From G963675935 sp963675935 (GTDB lineage Bacteria; Planctomycetota; Planctomycetia; Pirellulales; Thermoguttaceae): a stretch of 64,000 nucleotides of DNA. The DNA lies in NCBI GenBank assembly GCA_963675935.2, contig CAXXPV010000007.1, positions 222,799 to 286,798 of the forward strand, written 5' to 3'. The notes under the pieces are model-generated. The model had not been told where the DNA came from. It was given only the letters and a program-made list of their open reading frames with translations, and ran no database searches. The position numbers were made by a program, and so were the translations under genes. Shown piece after piece: positions 63,272-64,000 of the stretch; within the stretch, counting starts at the first letter, position 1; each line of letters starts with the position of its first letter.

Positions 63272-64000
63272 GGCGTCCGCCTGAAGCACGCCGCGATAGT
63301 CCCTCAAAAACTTCTGCGGACCATCCCGCTTTCGGTTCGGCGTGTAATCGTAGACAGTGTAGGGATGCCGAGCGTCACCTACATAACTCCAAAACCGACC
63401 GGTTCGTGTGTGGTCCAACTCCGGATCGAGAACTTTCACCGGCGTGTCGTCGGTTCCCAACACGCCGCTGGCCAAACACCGGCGAATCAGCAGCCGATAG
63501 AACGGCGTCAGGCACTCGGCCGAACCTCGCATCCAGCCCCAAAGCGTGCTGCGACGAATCAGCACCCCATACCGCGCCAAATCGTCTTCCAGACGATACA
63601 GCGGCTTGTGCTGGGCGTATTTCGCATCGATCACATGGGCCAGCAAGCTCGGCCCGGCGACGCTCTTCTCGATCGGTTGCGCCGGCTTCGACGCCGTCAC
63701 CACTTGTTCCTGGCATTTCCGGCAGGCGTAGGTGAACCGGGCGTGCTCCTCAATGTACAGCGAAGCGGGAACGTAGGCTAATTGTTCGCTAACCTCTTCG
63801 TCGATCTTCTCCCGCGACTCGCCGCAGCACGGACACACCAATTCCTCCGCGGAAACCGCGTGTTCCACCCGCTTGCGCGGCAAAAACTGCGGCAGCGGCC
63901 GACGACCGTGGCCGCGACGCTTTTGCGTCGATGGCTCCTCGGTGCTTTCCACCGCCGGCGTCGATGATGACGAGGAATCGTTCTGTACCTCGAAAAGATG
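63272..64000 (-). pseudogene. tnpC: tnpC of IS66 copy 5, N-terminal part (runs off the window)
   Basis: It holds the zinc-finger region (CPCCGE, CRKCQEQ) and the first catalytic Asp (TDDTPVKVLDPEL), up to LQADA where the inserted element begins. It shares STQKRRG with copy 3 and has a local difference, RRCLASGVLG where the others have RRTLSSGVLG. Confidence 0.92.

Larger units (their letters stand above)
60930..64000 (-). mobile_element. IS66-family element, copy 5 (reverse, runs past the window)
   Basis: The right end GTGTCCGTCCTGTGAAC at 60,930 is followed, on the minus strand, by the tnpC gene. The insertion sits inside tnpA of copy 4, with CGACATCG as flank. A 1,559-bp foreign element splits its tnpC. 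The left end lies beyond base 64,000. Confidence 0.9.

Noticed and set aside
61785..63284. 499-codon plus-strand frame opposite the ISKra4-like transposase
   Set aside because: Shadow of the DDE transposase; Pro/His/Arg-rich and crosses the element's right terminal repeat.
19503..64000. Right attachment site of the tRNA-Val island
   Set aside because: I looked for a second copy of the tRNA 3' end and found none in the window.

Overview
The window looks like part of a planctomycete chromosome (Pirellulales-like). Clues are the high-GC coding style, a Ser/Thr kinase with a DMG instead of a DFG motif, a DUF1580 protein, a SEC-C/TPR protein, a giant surface protein with the planctomycete 'EPLEERALLS' N-terminal motif, and several REP-like palindromes. 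This is read from protein character only; no 16S gene is present.

Bases 1-19,500 are chromosomal backbone: a SEC-C/TPR protein, the flotillin-like FloA, two small membrane proteins, an exported Gly/Met-rich protein, an MBL-fold hydrolase, a PEGA lipoprotein, trmB, a tRNA-dihydrouridine synthase, a SAM methyltransferase, an S41 carboxy-terminal processing protease, a thioredoxin/trypsin-like fusion, a Ser/Thr protein kinase and tRNA-Val(TAC). Their intergenic gaps hold several repeat families. One is a 71-86 bp hairpin element in six copies whose ends are conserved while the stem sequences change in compensating pairs.

From 19,620 onward the DNA is accessory. A tyrosine recombinase sits directly behind tRNA-Val, the usual layout of an integrated island. 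Three small accessory genes follow, the last cut by an IS66-family element. Three complete 2,770-bp IS66 copies (22,408; 26,217; 44,511) and two broken ones (60,422; 60,930) break up the region. A 19.3-kb segment between IS66 copies 1 and 3 carries two tandem structured-RNA-like repeats, an orphan Rhs fragment, a candidate immunity gene, a ~4,390-residue beta-helix/Rhs-YD-repeat polymorphic toxin with three identical 1,413-bp internal repeats, and an ECF-like sigma factor. The 8-bp flanks of this segment match each other (right of copy 1 equals left of copy 3), which suggests it entered as an IS66-bearing circle by recombination with a resident IS66.

From 47,281 to 60,117 lies a type I BREX phage-defence operon on the minus strand, brxB-brxC-pglX-pglZ-brxL, broken at both ends: brxL loses its C-terminal part at IS66 copy 3, and brxB loses its N-terminal half at an IS3-like insertion. 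brxA is not in the window. The right edge is a nest: an IS3-like fragment cut by IS66 copy 4, itself cut by IS66 copy 5, whose transposase is split by a 1,559-bp DDE element with clean 8-bp target duplications.
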